A DNA stretch of 64,000 nucleotides from Cepaea nemoralis (GCA_014155875.1 JACEFZ010027952.1:269501-333500); one strand, 5' to 3'; counted from the stretch's first letter, positions 32,711 to 44,800 are shown. The notes: generated by a model not told the origin, from the letters alone. Program-made: numbers and translations.

Positions 32711-32958
32711 AGGAGCGGCTGGCCGAGTGGCTAGAATGTTGGATTCTCTTTCGGGAGACCCGGGTTCGAATCCTCGGTAAGGTGTGGAGTTCCTTTTTTT
32801 CTGTCTGGGACATCAAGAAAACTCTAACTGCACAGTTCGCGGCGACTGCACTAGCCAGGCGGCCTTAATTCTTTACGCTCAAGACCCCCCCCCCCCCCCC
32901 TCTTCCCCTTGCCATACACCGCAAGGTACTATAGGCTGTAAATGGCAATAAATGATGA
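32711..32958 (+). mobile_element. tRNA-derived SINE, family D
   Basis: A box 'tggccgagtgg' (32720-32730) and B box 'ggttcgaatcc' (32763-32773) fit the Pol III consensus exactly. The body contains 'gcacagttcgcggcgactgc', a 15-C run, 'accgcaaggtactataggct' and a (GAT)n end. It is not a working tRNA gene: no anticodon stem can be drawn with confidence and it continues into the SINE body. Confidence 0.88.
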
Positions 32959-33120
32959 TGATGACTCAAATTCTGAAAGATAGGTCAATCACTGTGAACG
33001 TTAACTCGATATTCCACTAATCAAATGTTTTGTCCTCATGTGTAGATTCATCTTAAGTCTTGTTCATCGTGTGTGCTGACAAAGGCATTCTAGTCACTGT
33101 ATCCATTCTGTCACTACTGA

Positions 33121-33740
33121 TCGTCTTCTTGTGAAGCTGACACTCAGTGAATTCCCACTTCGTGAGGCAGCATCATACACGTATTTGGGAAGCAATGTAG
33201 ACAAACATGGGGGGGAAATTGACAGAGACACTAACATAAGAATACAAAAAGCAAGAGAAGATTTCCTAGCACTAGAAAATGTGTGTAAGTTAAAGGAAGT
33301 TAAACTTAGCACCAAATTTTGAATTGTGAACTTTAATGCTGAGAATAACTAGAATAATTACCAAAAGACAACAAACATTGACTAATTGCTGCCTGCGCAG
33401 AATAGTGTGGATAACGTGGCGTGATAGAATCGCCCATGTAGAGCTCATGAAGAGAACTAAATAAATTCTAGGACGCCAAGAGGTGAGAAAAAGATAGCCT
33501 ACTGGCGCTGGATAGAGCACACAATAGGAAAACCTGAGGACTATATAACTAGACACACTCTCGTCTGGGATCCACAAGGCAAGAGAAATAGTATGCGGTC
33601 TAAAAACACTTGGAGAAGAGAATCACAGTTAGAAATGAACAATATTGGAACGTCGTGTTGCATGTGATAGCCTAAAGAAAAGGTTTTGTGTCGTTTGGTC
33701 GAGGGATCATGCTCCATGGAGGATAGAGCACAGATGAAGA
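33121..33740 (+). pseudogene. RTE-type LINE fragment, second family
   Basis: It reads 'AASYTYLGSNVDKHGGEIDR', 'RIQKAREDFLALENVCKLKE', then past stops 'YWRWIEHTIGKPEDYITRH', 'LVWDPQGKRNSMRSKNTWRR'. This is the thumb and C-terminal 'P(Q)GKRxRGRPxxTWRR' signature of a LINE family common in aquatic animals. Several stops. A related 3' end is at 48900. Confidence 0.82.
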
Positions 33741-34207
33741 CGAAAGTTGACCATTTTCACGTTTTGTTGTTATTGATTTGTTGATTGTGGTTCTGCTTCT
33801 GTTGGTTTGTTCTATGTGATTCTTCTTGTGTGATTCATGGGAGTTATCCATGTGCCTTGAAAGTCATCCTTGCTAAACACACAATCAATCAAATGGCTAA
33901 AGGCATATTGAACAAATTAAACCAGATTCTTAGATCTAAACAATCAAGCTACAAGTTAACTAAGAGTGATTAAGTGTTACATTTGATCTTCGGTTATTGT
34001 ATGGTAAACTATATAAAATAACAGAAAGTAATGCAGCTTTACAGAACACAATTTAACATCAGCAAGCAAATACACCAAACACAACATATAACCACGGAGA
34101 AGACACTACATTAGAGCGTAACAACCGAATGAGAAGAATGGAAAATGACAAAAATGAGAACAATGAAGAAAAAGAAAAAGTGCTACTTATCTCAGAATCC
34201 AGGGCTA

Positions 34208-34631
34208 TGATACGAAACTGTTTAGTTTAGTTTAGTCGACGGATCAACATCACGGCACACGGGTGTAACCCATAAGTGCTCCGTTCTATTCCTAACTCAA
34301 GCCTGAGTCCGGAGAATTTCAGCTCAGTGCACGAACTCCGTAGCACCAGCGAGGATCCTGAAATACTTTGGGTAGATTTTTAACTCGAACTATTGCCCGG
34401 GCAGCGCCGTTAGGCTATTCTTTTTCGATTTCCAACTGCCAAGGGACTTTTTTACGTGTGCAACAATATACACAGGCGATCCGATCTCACTACACAGAGA
34501 GCAGGGGAAATTTTGTTACTAGAAGTCCACGTGAAAAAATCCCGGCCCTCGTTGGGGCTTGAACCCGGGACCTCCAGCACTCGAGGTGGACACTACACCT
34601 CGAGACCACTCAACCACAGTGATACGAAACT
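34208..34631 (-). mobile_element. tRNA-derived SINE, family C, with 12-bp target duplication
   Basis: The insert 34220-34619 is bounded by 'tgatacgaaact' at 34208-34219 and 34620-34631. On the minus strand: A box 'tggttgagtgg', B box 'ggttcaagccc', a body with 'ggtgctacggagttcgtgca', and a tail 'gagcacttatgggttacacc' ... 'gatccgtcgactaaactaaa'. The (CTAAA)n tail and core link it to the Nimb LINE at 50.6 kb. Confidence 0.93.
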
Positions 34632-34639
34632 ACTTTTAT

Positions 34640-34930
34640 TCATCATTGTACGGTGGTTGGAAAGAAAATTTTAAAATGTGCTAATTATCTCAGAATCCCA
34701 GGCTGTGATACTAACCTACTCTTATTCATCACTGTATGGTGGTTGGAAAGAACAGCTAAGGTTGGCATGGCCCATGCAAGAAGAAGAGGCTGTGGTTGAT
34801 TAGCACAATGATGGTCACGAGGCACTGCAGACACTTGAGACATGGGATGCATGCGGCGGGATAGCTGTCCAGGGATTGAGACATTTTTGGCGAGCCGTGA
34901 TGAGAGCAACATTCTGCAGAGAATCTGTTA
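34640..34930. repeat. Unnamed interspersed repeat, third family
   Basis: Shares short blocks with 16385-16600. A ~70-bp segment ('gctaattatctcagaatccc', 'actgtatggtggttggaaag') is also partly duplicated just upstream at 34180-34210/34632-34665. Confidence 0.5.
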
Positions 34931-35520
34931 CGTAATGAAGATGATCATGATTGGTGATAGTAATCACGCATTGCTTAATATCAACTTATAACTGAAAATT
35001 CCTCCAAAAGTCAACGCACGGATTAACTCAATTAACTTGTGGAAACCCTGGAATGGAATATAAGCCCTTATCTTGCATAATCTGTCACATGATGAAAATG
35101 ATTATGATTGATAATAGTATTCACGCATTGCTTTATATTGACTTATAATCAAATGTTCCTCCACAAGTCAACGTACGCATTAACTTAAGTGTGGACACAC
35201 TGGAATGTAGTATAAGCCACGTAATTTACATAATCTGCTACGTTATGATGATAATGGTGAATGGTAATAGTAATCACGCATTGCTTTATATCGACTCAAA
35301 ACTGACAGTTCCATCACACGTCAACACACGGATTAACACAAGTATCTTGTGAAAACTCTGGAATGGGGTATAATTCGAGTTGAGTTGAGTTATGCTAATA
35401 ACAGACATTTCTGCCCTCAGGACATTCCCATACGCGCTCCGTCCCCTCGTTCAACAGGTGGCGAAGAGTCATAATACTAATAAAGGTATAAGCCATGTAT
35501 TTGACATAGTCTGGAATTGT
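34905..35520. repeat. Degenerate ~155-bp tandem repeat
   Basis: 'taatcacgcattgctt(ta)ata' recurs at about 34965, 35122 and 35275, each followed by 'cacaagtcaacg(c/t)acg(g/c)att' and 'ctggaatg...gtataagcc'. A LINE tail splits the last copy at 35375-35480. Confidence 0.75.
35371..35485 (-). mobile_element. RNase H LINE 3' terminus, antisense
   Basis: The minus strand contains 'cgccacctgttgaacgaggg' and 'gagcgcgtatgggaatgtcc', then an (ACTCA)n end. The sequence 'ggtataa' occurs on both sides, a short possible target duplication. Confidence 0.72.
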
Positions 35521-35889
35521 CAATTCTCATACTACTGGTCCACTCCAAGTGGAGTTTTGTCAGTATGAGGGTATGTTTGAGCAACTTCAAGTGGGACACT
35601 GTTAACTAAGAGTTAAATCAAGTTAAGCAAACAACGTTAGCCAAGAATGAGTTAAAATAAAACTGTTACCAAATACGTTAATGTCACAGATCCACCCATC
35701 TTTCCCACCGCCTACCTTTTCTTATTCCGCATCTTCCTCCTCCTCCGCCTCCCCTTCCTGCCCTTTATTCCCTATTGGACCATAAGCCCTTAACTAACAC
35801 AGCTCAGACTGTCCTATCGTTAGCTAACTATTGGACGCATTCACGTGAACATTGGGACATTACATTGATCATAATATAAGTATGGTCTG

Positions 35890-36245
35890 GTGAGGGTTCG
35901 ATGTCAGCTCTCAACATTCGCTACGGCATCACCTATCCTATCCCACCATGCTCTCCAACCTACAAACGGTGGTGGCCCCCAACACTTCACAAACCCACCG
36001 CAGGATCCTGCTACGGACTTGTTTATTCTTGTTTTCTTTTTGTTTTTATGAGCCAGATCTCCTGCCACTGTTTTTGCCATGTGTAAATTATACATCACAT
36101 TTTCAATACATTCACACTGTGGTCTTCCCCTTCTACTATGTCCTGGCATATTTCTTTGCATAATTAATTGTCTGTGTTAGACTTTCATTTTCATGTTGTT
36201 TGACACAACCAAAATATTTCATTGTCCTAATTTTTGTTTATTTTG
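35890..36245 (-). pseudogene. RTE/BovB-like LINE C-terminal fragment, antisense
   Basis: The minus strand reads 'MKYFGCVKQHENESLTQTIN', then 'RNMPGHSRRGRPQCECIENV' and 'NLHMAKTVAGDLAHKNK', the C-terminus seen also at 5110-5275 and 38690-38900. Confidence 0.8.
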
Positions 36246-36419
36246 ACATGCCACAGTATATTAACTAAGATGAAGGAAATGGAGCATCGACAAGTTTGCC
36301 CAGTGTACTATATTGTTGATTCTTAACCCTTAAACATTAAACATTAATTTCCCACCTTAAACCTTTTATATGTCAAATGTTCTTCCTCTCACAGTTAGTT
36401 TTGCAAACATGTTTTACAA

Positions 36420-36605
36420 ATCACACGAATGAGTGAGGGAGGCAGACAGAGACAGACACAGAGACATAGACTGAGAGAGACACACAGGGTGAGAGAGACA
36501 GGCAGAGAGAGACAGAGACAGACAGACAGAGAGGCACGGACAGAGACAGAGAGGCACGGACAGAGACAGACATAGAGAGACAGACACACACAGATACAAA
36601 GAGAG
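36420..36605. repeat. (GACA/GAGA)n simple repeat
   Basis: An imperfect run of 'gacagagagacagaca' units. With the (CAGA)n run at 38100-38215 it appears to be the target array that the L2/CR1-like LINE entered. Confidence 0.9.
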
Positions 36606-38095
36606 AACGAAAATCTTTATTTTCAAAGGGTTAAGAATTGGGCACGCAGGCCCGTCTGACATTCTGCCCTTCCCCTATTTCCTCTCATACATTCTTTCAT
36701 TCAACATCACTTATGAAGCAAATTTTTGACAACAAAATAACAATAAGCATTACAAGGCATGAAAAATAATCAATTACAAATGACTCACTGAGGCAATGTT
36801 TAACAATGGGCATTATAAATACCTAAGGAAGGTGTAATGTGCCATACATATGAGAATGTTTTTTGGCTAGTTGTCGTTTGAGATAATTTACCATTATTAT
36901 TGTCTTTTTTGTTTTGTTTTTGTTTATGGGGGAATGTAGTCTGTACTGAGGTAGTGTTCAAACATATTGCGACTGTATGTATAATGATTGGAGGTGTCTT
37001 TGATTTCTTGTGGAAGATTGTTCCACAACTGAGCGGCAGAGTATGCTAAGCTTGTTTTATATAAGTCTATCCTAGGTTTAGGGACATGAAGTATATTTAT
37101 TCGTTCGCTATGTCTAGCGTTATATTTAAACAATGGCCAAAGGTAGCTTGGAGCATTTTGAAATAGGATTTTGTGAATTAGTTTAGCCTTATTAAAAAGT
37201 AGGCGTTTGTGGAGTGACAGTAACCAAAGACGTTTATATTGGTTAGAATTGTCGGTAAGCCTTTCACCATTAATTAAACGCACTGCCCTTTTCTGGAGTG
37301 TATAATGCGTTTTGTCATTGGTTTGGAGCACGCATTCCAGATTGTGGAGCAATAATCAATATGTGTTTGTATATGGGAAGTATATAATATCTTTCTTGTG
37401 TTTTCGTCAAGGGAATTTTTAATTTTGGCAAGTTGGTATACTCTTTTTGGCTGTTTGTTTAACGATAGCAGAAACATGGGAGTCAAAGGTTAGATTTTGA
37501 TCTATGATAATACCCAGTGCCTTGTGCTCGGTTACACTTTCTATAGGCATGCTACCAATGTGCAGCTGTAGAGTTATCTGCGAGTTTAGCGTGTGAAGTC
37601 TTTGCCTGGTTCCTATTAACATTGATTTTGTTTTAGAAATGTTAATTTGCATGCGGTTTGCGTGAATCCAGTTAACTACCCTATTTATTTCCTGTTGCAA
37701 GGATAATTCTAGCACATTACGATCAATAGCGTTTGTATATACTGTGCAGTCGTCTGAACATAGATCGCAGGACGACGACAGATATAAGGGAAGATCATTT
37801 ATATAAATGACAAATAACAGAGGACCAAGAAAAGACCCCTGAGGTACTCCAATATTAATGGTAATGGCTTGATATAAAGATTTATTGTGTGATACTACTT
37901 GTTGTCTGTCTAATAAAACTGATTTTATTAATGTCACTATATTAAAGCTTACTTTCATTGTTTCTAGTTTTTTAATTAGAATATTATGATCTATCATATT
38001 GAATGCTTTTCTAAAGTCTATAAACACCGCTCTACATAGAGTATTGTTGTTAATATTTCGATACCAGTTTTCTATCGTCTATACTATAGAGACAG
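36606..38095 (-). pseudogene. L2/CR1-like LINE with RT domain, antisense
   Basis: The minus strand from 38027 reads 'MFIDFRKAFNMIDHN' (motif A Asp), 'GVPQGSFLGPLLFVIYINDL', 'CSDDCTVYT' (at the place of the F/YADD box), 'ISKTKSMLIGTRQRLH', then after frameshifts 'YTSHIQTHIDYCSTIWNACS' and 'AQLWNNLPQEIKDTSNHYT'. The tail 'actttattttcaaaggg'-type 3' end is at 36610-36655. 5'-truncated, at least two frameshifts. The family tail recurs at 22705, 30760 and 46030. Confidence 0.88.
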
Positions 38096-38099
38096 ACAA

Positions 38100-38102
38100 A
38101 GC

Positions 38103-38190
<88 letters not shown>

Positions 38191-38215
38191 GAAAGGCACA
38201 GACACAGACAGAGAT
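38100..38215. repeat. (CAGA)n microsatellite
   Basis: More than twenty perfect CAGA units at 38104-38190, followed by degenerate ones. Confidence 0.95.
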
Positions 38216-38629
38216 GGCTCGCCTACTATCCCTGTGGCTGTCTGTTTGATACGCAGTAGGGTGGATTCAAATTTGTATTTACAAAGATTATTAATATGAG
38301 GCTAAGGATGGACTCTAATATAATGCCTCTTCTGAGGTTGAATGGGGTAGAGGTAATAGGAGAATGAAATGGAATAATTGTTATGCTATGATTTTGTGGC
38401 AAAATGCCACCATTCTTAAATTATAATACACCTGATTCTTTATGCTAAGATATATAATTCATTCATTGGACACTGCCACCTGCAACTTATGACATCTCGG
38501 TGGTTATTTTTCATTACAATGAATGTAACAAAAAACAAACACTCTCATTACTCCCTATAGTACCTTGTGGTGTTGGGCGGGGGAGGTTTCCCTGGAGTGC
38601 TATGGCGTTGTTTCTGCACTAACAGTTAC

Positions 38630-39245
38630 ATCATTCATTCATTCATTCATTCATTCATCATTCATTCAGTAGCATGTCCTTTTCAGAACCTCGCTACCAT
38701 AAAAACCTTCCTGAAAACATCTCGATCATAAGCAAGATGTCCCGCGTCCGATACATCCATCTGGAGATCATCCGCCACATCCTGCACCCATCTTCTCTTT
38801 GGCCTTCTTCTTCCTCTCTTCCCGGTCATATACCCCTCTATTAATATTATTGTTCTCTCTAAACTTTCATGACGTTTCAAGTGACCAAAATATTTCAGTT
38901 TTCTTTGTTTTATCGTCTTTAGTAGCCAACCTTCTTCAATATTCAACTCATGTCGTATGGGTGTATTCATTCTTTTCTGTATCCAAGATATTCTTAGAAC
39001 CCGTCTATAACATTTTTATTCCAAGGCATTTATGCTCTGTTCAGCTTGTTTAGTAAGTGTCCAGGTCTCACGTGCGTATGTTGCAATGGAAAAGATGTAT
39101 GCTCTTAAAAATCTAATTTTTGTAAGCCTATCTGTCCCACGCCACAATTTATTCAGTTGTTTTAGTTTTTAAAGAGCATCTTTTAATTTCTTTCATTGTG
39201 TCACCATTGTTGGTAATTAATGACCCAAGATATTCATGGCTCATA
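38630..39245 (-). pseudogene. RTE/BovB-like LINE C-terminal fragment, antisense
   Basis: The minus strand reads 'HELNIEEGWLLKTIKQRKLK', 'YFGHLKRHESLERTI', 'GKRGRRRPKRRWVQDVADDL' and 'DAGHLAYDRDVFRKV', with an (AATG)n tail. It is nearly the same sequence as 4730-5340 on the plus strand. Confidence 0.88.
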
Positions 39246-39279
39246 TACTCTTATAAATATATGTTGATGTATATATAAG

Positions 39280-39955
39280 TACGGATATATGGTGGCAAGT
39301 TATTCACGAATGTCAGTATAGAATGCATCTCGTCCATTTTTACTGAAAATACAATTAATACATGTTAGTCATTTTGCTCATTAACTTCAGAGAAGAAAAT
39401 ACATGTTTCTCAATGTATTTATTAATTCTACTATAAAGAATACATGTTGCTATGTTTTCATTGTTGTTAAATTTTGGACAACATATTGTCCAATGATTTT
39501 ACAGTAAAGAATAAATGTTGCCTTGTTGTTGGCTAATTGTAATGTCTAGATTATATTCTGCTTATTTATTTTTCAGCTGAATACATTTTGTTCAGTTTGT
39601 CAATTAGTTGTAAAGGAAAGACTACCTTTCCCACCGTGGCCATAAATTTACAGTACAAAATATATTCTGCCTTGTTCGCTACTTTTATTGTCCATTGATT
39701 TTTCAGTTTAATATAAATTGCGCAGTTTGTTAATTAATTTGACAGGGGACAATATGTTTCCCACTGTGTTCATAATTTTACAGTAAATAATACATAATAT
39801 CTTGTTGTTAACTAATTATGGTGTCTAGAATATATCTCTCATGTTATTTTTACAATACAGTCCACATGTTTCTCAATTTGTTCATTAATGTAAATAACAT
39901 ACTTGTTGCCTGAGATGTTCATTATTTTATGTAACGACATACATATTTGAAGACT
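39280..39955. repeat. Degenerate AT-rich tandem repeat
   Basis: Variants of 'ttttacagtaaagaatacat', 'gttgccttgttgtt' and 'aatttgttcattaa' recur five or six times over about 670 bp at a spacing of roughly 100-150 bp. Confidence 0.5.
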
Positions 39956-39984
39956 ACACGTGGCTACGACTGATGAAATCAGAA

Positions 39985-40250
39985 ATCCAATTCACAACTG
40001 GCAGGAAGGACAATGGTGGAGGGCGGAGTAGAGGTGTGTATAACCAACTGGCCACAGGAACTGTAAGTGCTCATATTTCTCAAGTTGGAGCACATGTTTG
40101 CATGTCCGGAGTGCTGGGAGTTGGGTGCTGGATGACAATTTCTGACAAAATCATATCCTGCAGCTGCGGAGATTCAATCCAAGACTACATACACTATTGG
40201 TGGGATAATGGATAATGGCAATGCAATTGTGGTTCCTGATTTCACGTTAC
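39985..40250 (+). mobile_element. RNase H LINE 3' terminus, degraded
   Basis: 'gtgtataaccaactggccac' and 'catgtttgcatgtccggagtg' keep the frame of the family's C-terminus ('VYNQLATGT', 'HVCMSGV') but nothing else is intact. Confidence 0.5.
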
Positions 40251-40389
40251 TTTATTGAGTTATTTCTGTTTCCTTAAAGATAAATGACCCATATCTTCAC
40301 ATAGCGTTGAACTTGGTCCTCAGGGAGCAGCAGATATAACTGTCTGTTTTACTCCATGCCTTGGACATGCCTTGAACACTGGCATTATA

Positions 40390-40960
40390 TATAGTGGGAG
40401 AGACTGGAGTAGAGAGGGTTAGAAGCAGAAGAATACGAGATACAGAGAGAAGGGAGAGACTGGGTGCAGAGAGGTTAGACGCTGAAGCATGAGAGAGAGA
40501 GAAGGAGGGAGAGAAGGGGAGAGCCTGGGCAAGAGAGGGTTAGACGCAGAGGCATGAGAGAGAGGGAGAGATAGACAGAGAGAAGGGGGGAGACGGGAAG
40601 AAAGATTAGACGCAGAAGCAAGAGATATACAGAGAGAGAGAGAGAGGGAGAGACAAAAAAGACAGAGAGAAGGGGAGGGACTGAGGCAGAGAGGTTAGAC
40701 GCAGAAGCATGAGAAAGAGGGAGGGATGGACAGAGACAGAGAGAAGGGGAGAGACTGGGGCAGAGAGGGTTAGATGCAGAGGCATGAGAGAGAGATAGAG
40801 ACAGAGAGAAGGGGAGAGACTGGGACAGACAGAGTTAGACGTAGAAGCGTGAGAGATAGACAGAGAGAGAATGAGACAGAGATGATTAGATGCAGAAGAA
40901 TAAGAGATACAGAGGAAGACACATCGATATATACATCAAGAAAAAGAGACAGACACACAA
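40390..40960. repeat. GA-rich degenerate minisatellite
   Basis: Units of roughly 60-75 bp built of 'gagaaggggagagactgggg', 'cagagagggttagacgcaga' and 'agcatgagagagag'. An echo is at 41795-41830. Confidence 0.8.
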
Positions 40961-41224
40961 AGAATGACAGACATAAAGGCTGCTTCATCATGGTAGTAAT
41001 TCAAAGACAGACTGTTAGACAAACAGATGCACATACACACAATAGTTAGTTATACTATTACTTGTGCACACTGTGGATGGTTGAGGACTTCCGGTCCCCA
41101 GCATGACGGTTAGGCATTGAACTTCTATGGACTCTGGAGTATTTATCATTGTGGCTGTGGTTTGCATTCGCATTTTCCTCGTGTTGGTAGTATATGGTTC
41201 CGTCGCTCTGCTCCTGGGTGAGTG

Positions 41225-41745
41225 CGTGGCGCAACTCTGTGAGCTGTGAAATTCATGTGGAATGCTTTTGCATCTTTCCGCTTTTGTTTGTACAGTGAAC
41301 TGCATGTTCGGAACAATGGCTACCGACTGTTTCTGAATTGACTGATTTGCCTTTTCGGTTCGCGAGTTCATTTTTCAGGAAATTCCTGGGAGTCGACGCT
41401 GGAGCTACGAAGTTCGTGCTTTGTGCGACGCTTTCGGAGGTTGCCCTGCGGAAAGAGACCGAGCCATGTGAGAAAACCCAGATCAATGAAGTCTTTCTGG
41501 CGACTGCCGATACCATCTACCATGAACTGTAATTTTCGTGGATGACTTTTGTATTGGTATTCTGACGGCGGCATTATGCACAATGTACCTGTGCGGGCTG
41601 TTAGATTGCCGAGACTCCTGTCTGTTACTACTTTTCATATTGGACAGTGAGGAGCATTTTGTGTGATATTCACTGGCACAGAAACGGAGCATAATGGGGA
41701 CGACCCGTTGCCGTGAAGTGGGAACCTCGACTAACTAGCTAACTA
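41225..41745 (+). mobile_element. Retroelement with SINE-type core and (CTAA)n tail
   Basis: 41355-41465 carries 'ttcgcgagttcatttttcagg', 'gagctacgaagttcgtgctt' and 'ctgcggaaagagaccgagcca', the body of the SINE at 54498-54725. The 3' part ('attcactggcacagaaac', 'ggagcataatgggga', 'gactaactagctaactaac') matches 30530-30625. The head is not tRNA-like here. Probably a composite or LINE-derived non-autonomous element. Confidence 0.68.
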
Positions 41746-42394
41746 ACTTGTGGATGATTCTGTTAATAAAATTTGACATTTGTATATTATATGTGGGAGA
41801 TATTGGCGTAGAGACGGTTAGAAGCATAAGAAAGAGAGAGACAGATAGAGTCAGAGAAACAGACAGACAGAGAGAGGGACACAGACAGAGACAGTCATAG
41901 ACAGAGACAGGGACAGACTGATAGACAGACAGAAATAGAGAAATAAGACAGACCGATAGACAGATAGAGACACAAACACAAAATGATTAGTTGTATGTGC
42001 ACACATTTTGGATGAATCTATTAATGTGCCCGTTGTACATTCATATAAATCCGCATCTAAGATTATGTATGTCTAATGACAGCACAGATAATGTGTGTGT
42101 GTGTGCTGTTATACGGATTGATGTTACTTGATCATCACTGTGTAGGTTTTCTGTCCTGTCTCTTTTACTTTACGATCTGATATTTTACTTTAGTTTAATG
42201 AAGGCCATTTCTTTTTTGCACATTTTTCTATGAGAGTGTGTTTGAATTTGTTTTACGGAGTGCGTGTCTTACGGAGAAAATAAAATGCTTTAATGATATG
42301 TTTGAAACATATTATTTGAACCGTGTTATTATATGTACAAATGAGAACAAGATATATATATATGTTGTTCTTTCTATAAATATCATTTATGAAG

Positions 42395-42912
42395 TACAAC
42401 AAGGGAAAAACAACAGGCAACGTTCCCCATAACACAAGGGAATAATGACAGGTAACATTTCCCATGAGACAAGGGAATAACAAGTGACTTTACCTATAAC
42501 ACAAGGGAATACAACAGGCAACTTTCCCTATAATACACGGGAATAATAGCAGGGAACTTTTCTCATGACACAAGGGAATAGCAACAGGTTACTTTCCCTA
42601 TAATACAAGGGAATAAAGACAGACAACTTTTCCCATAACACACGGGAATAACATTAGGTAACTTTCCCCATAACACAAAGGAATAATGAGAGGCAACTTT
42701 TCAAATAACACAAGGGAATAGCAGTAAGCAACTTTCCCTACAACACAAGGGAATAATAACAGGCAACTTTTCACATAACACAAGGGAATAATAACAGGTA
42801 CCTTTTCCTATAACACAAAGGAATAGCAATAAGCAACTTTCCCTATAACACAAGGGAATAATGACAGGCAACTTTTCGCATAACACAAGGGAATAACAAC
42901 AGGTAACTTCCA
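42395..42912. repeat. 37-bp minisatellite, about 14 copies
   Basis: The unit is close to 'ataacacaagggaataa' then 'caacaggcaactttccct'. The antisense open frames with 'CYSLVLCEKLPVIIPL' periods are repeat artefacts. Confidence 0.9.
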
Positions 42913-43001
42913 TGCTATTCTTTGCTTTTTTTCCCCTCAGAAATAAGTTCAAACTATTATATTTGAAATCCTATAACTTTCAGTTCTTCGTTTGTCTAGT
43001 C

Positions 43002-43200
43002 CAGTGGTTCTCAACCTTCTTTGGCCCGTGCGCCCCCCCCCCCCCTTTTTCACCATATTTTCAGAACGTCATCCCCCCACCCTCTTTTCGTATTTCCTAC
43101 CTAAAAATTTGGCCCGTTCCCCCCTTCACCATATTTTCAGAACGTCATGCCCCCCTTTCGTATTTCCTACCTAAAAATTCCGCCCTGCTCCTACACAGTA
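43002..43200. repeat. C-rich tandem duplication with hAT-like end
   Basis: Begins 'cagtggttctcaacc', a sequence typical of hAT termini, followed by two copies of 'tcaccatattttcagaacgtc' / 'tttcgtatttcctacctaaaaatt' about 68 bp apart. The matching right end was not found. Confidence 0.5.
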
Positions 43201-43649
43201 TATGTAATAATGGAAGCTAAATTTAATAGCACATACTAAAACAAATCTAGACGTCCACATAAAACATGATTTGTGGGTCTAATTACTTAATAATTGCATT
43301 TTAGAAGGGTGAGATGTACAGAACCGTACAGTATGAGGGAAAAAACAATATCAAGGAATTGGTTCTTGTATTAACGCGATCTTGAAATAATCTTAATTTC
43401 TTATGCTATATCATTGTCATCAAGGGTCCTCCAGAAACTTACAAAGAAATTTAAAACACAGATGGATCAATCGTTTGGAATACCTGAGCCAATTCCCTTG
43501 TGGTGTGGGGATCTTAAGGCCTGTGTAATTATTTCCCACACTTATACAGTATGATTATATCACATTCATCTTTGAACATGTCACGCTCCACCATCCCTAT
43601 TCATACATTTTAATTCCATTTGCTCATGATGCTTCTGCATTTAATAAAG

Positions 43650-44013
43650 AGATATTGTGAAAGATATTTTGTGTGTCTGTTATTTGTTATCTATGTTCAA
43701 GCCTGTAGTTCTTTTGTTGTCTCTTGTGTAATAGTTGTTTCAGTTTAGTGTGCAAGCTATTGTTTCTGTCTATTGTCGAAACTATTGACTGTATCTATTG
43801 TCTAAACTTTTGTTTGTGTATATTCAGACTATTGTTTATGCGTATTGTTTTATCTAAACTTGTATCTTTATTGCCTAGACTTTTGTCTGTGTCTTTTGTC
43901 TAAACTACATATTTCTATCTCTTGTCTAAATTATTGTTTATGTATAATATCTTGACTATTGTTTATGACTGTTGTATTGTCAGAAACTAGTGTAGCTTTT
44001 GTCTAGAATGTTA

Positions 44014-44017
<4 letters not shown>
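43650..44017. repeat. Degenerate (TTGTCTAAACTATTG)n repeat
   Basis: 'tattgtctaaactattgttt' variants recur about fifteen times. Confidence 0.7.

Positions 44018-44096
<79 letters not shown>
44018..44096. repeat. (GT)n(AT)n microsatellite
   Basis: About nine GT followed by about thirty AT dinucleotides. Confidence 0.95.
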
Positions 44097-44098
<2 letters not shown>

Positions 44099-44639
44099 GT
44101 ATAGACTATTGTGCTTATTGTCTATATGTGTTGTTTTGTTTAGACTATTGTTTAGTTTATGTTTATGCACAATTTTTCCAATAACCCTTAAAGGAGTCCT
44201 CTGCTGTTTTACCTCTTATTCAGAATGAGAGAAAGCCTATACTTTCTATTCAGAATGAGGAAATGCCTCTACTTTCCACTTCTAATTCAGGATGACGGAA
44301 TCTGACTTTAACTGACCCAGGTCTCTTCTCTAGCTTGACCTAGTCTACAATAGATGCCAGGAAATGTTACAGAAAGGTTACAAACATGTGACCCAAAACA
44401 GTTCCCAGGTGCCGGTCAGTCTTGTGACTGGGCCACCACAAAAATGGTGGCTGCGTTAACAAAATTGATGGGGAGCTGCACCGATAATGATAATACCATG
44501 AGCATGGTAGCATGAGAGTTTGATGCCTACAATCGTCGTCTGGTTAAGAGAGGGAAAGTCCCGCCACGAGATTCCTCCATGCAGTCAGGCCTACAACATC
44601 TTATGGTCTTATCACATCACAGATCCATAAGAGGAAAAT

Positions 44640-44800
44640 GTTTCGGGGAACATTTATTTTAAAGATAAAAGAAAAGTTACTTGCTTTTTCTTTACAGGAC
44701 ATCACAATCAACCCCAGCATTAATTAGCTCTTGTGATTTACTAGGCAATGGTAGTTCAGTAGTTTTCTGAGAGTTGGTTTAGGGCTTTCTGACAGAAAGC
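44640..44800 (-). mobile_element. SINE family B fragment, antisense
   Basis: 'ctttacaggacatcacaatcaa', 'tgatttactaggcaatgg' and 'agttcagtagttttctgaga' mirror the body of the SINE at 3190-3300 with clear divergence. Confidence 0.55.

Noticed and set aside
32711..32790. Functional tRNA gene
   Set aside because: A and B boxes are consensus, but the sequence runs on into a SINE body and an inverted twin lies next to it.
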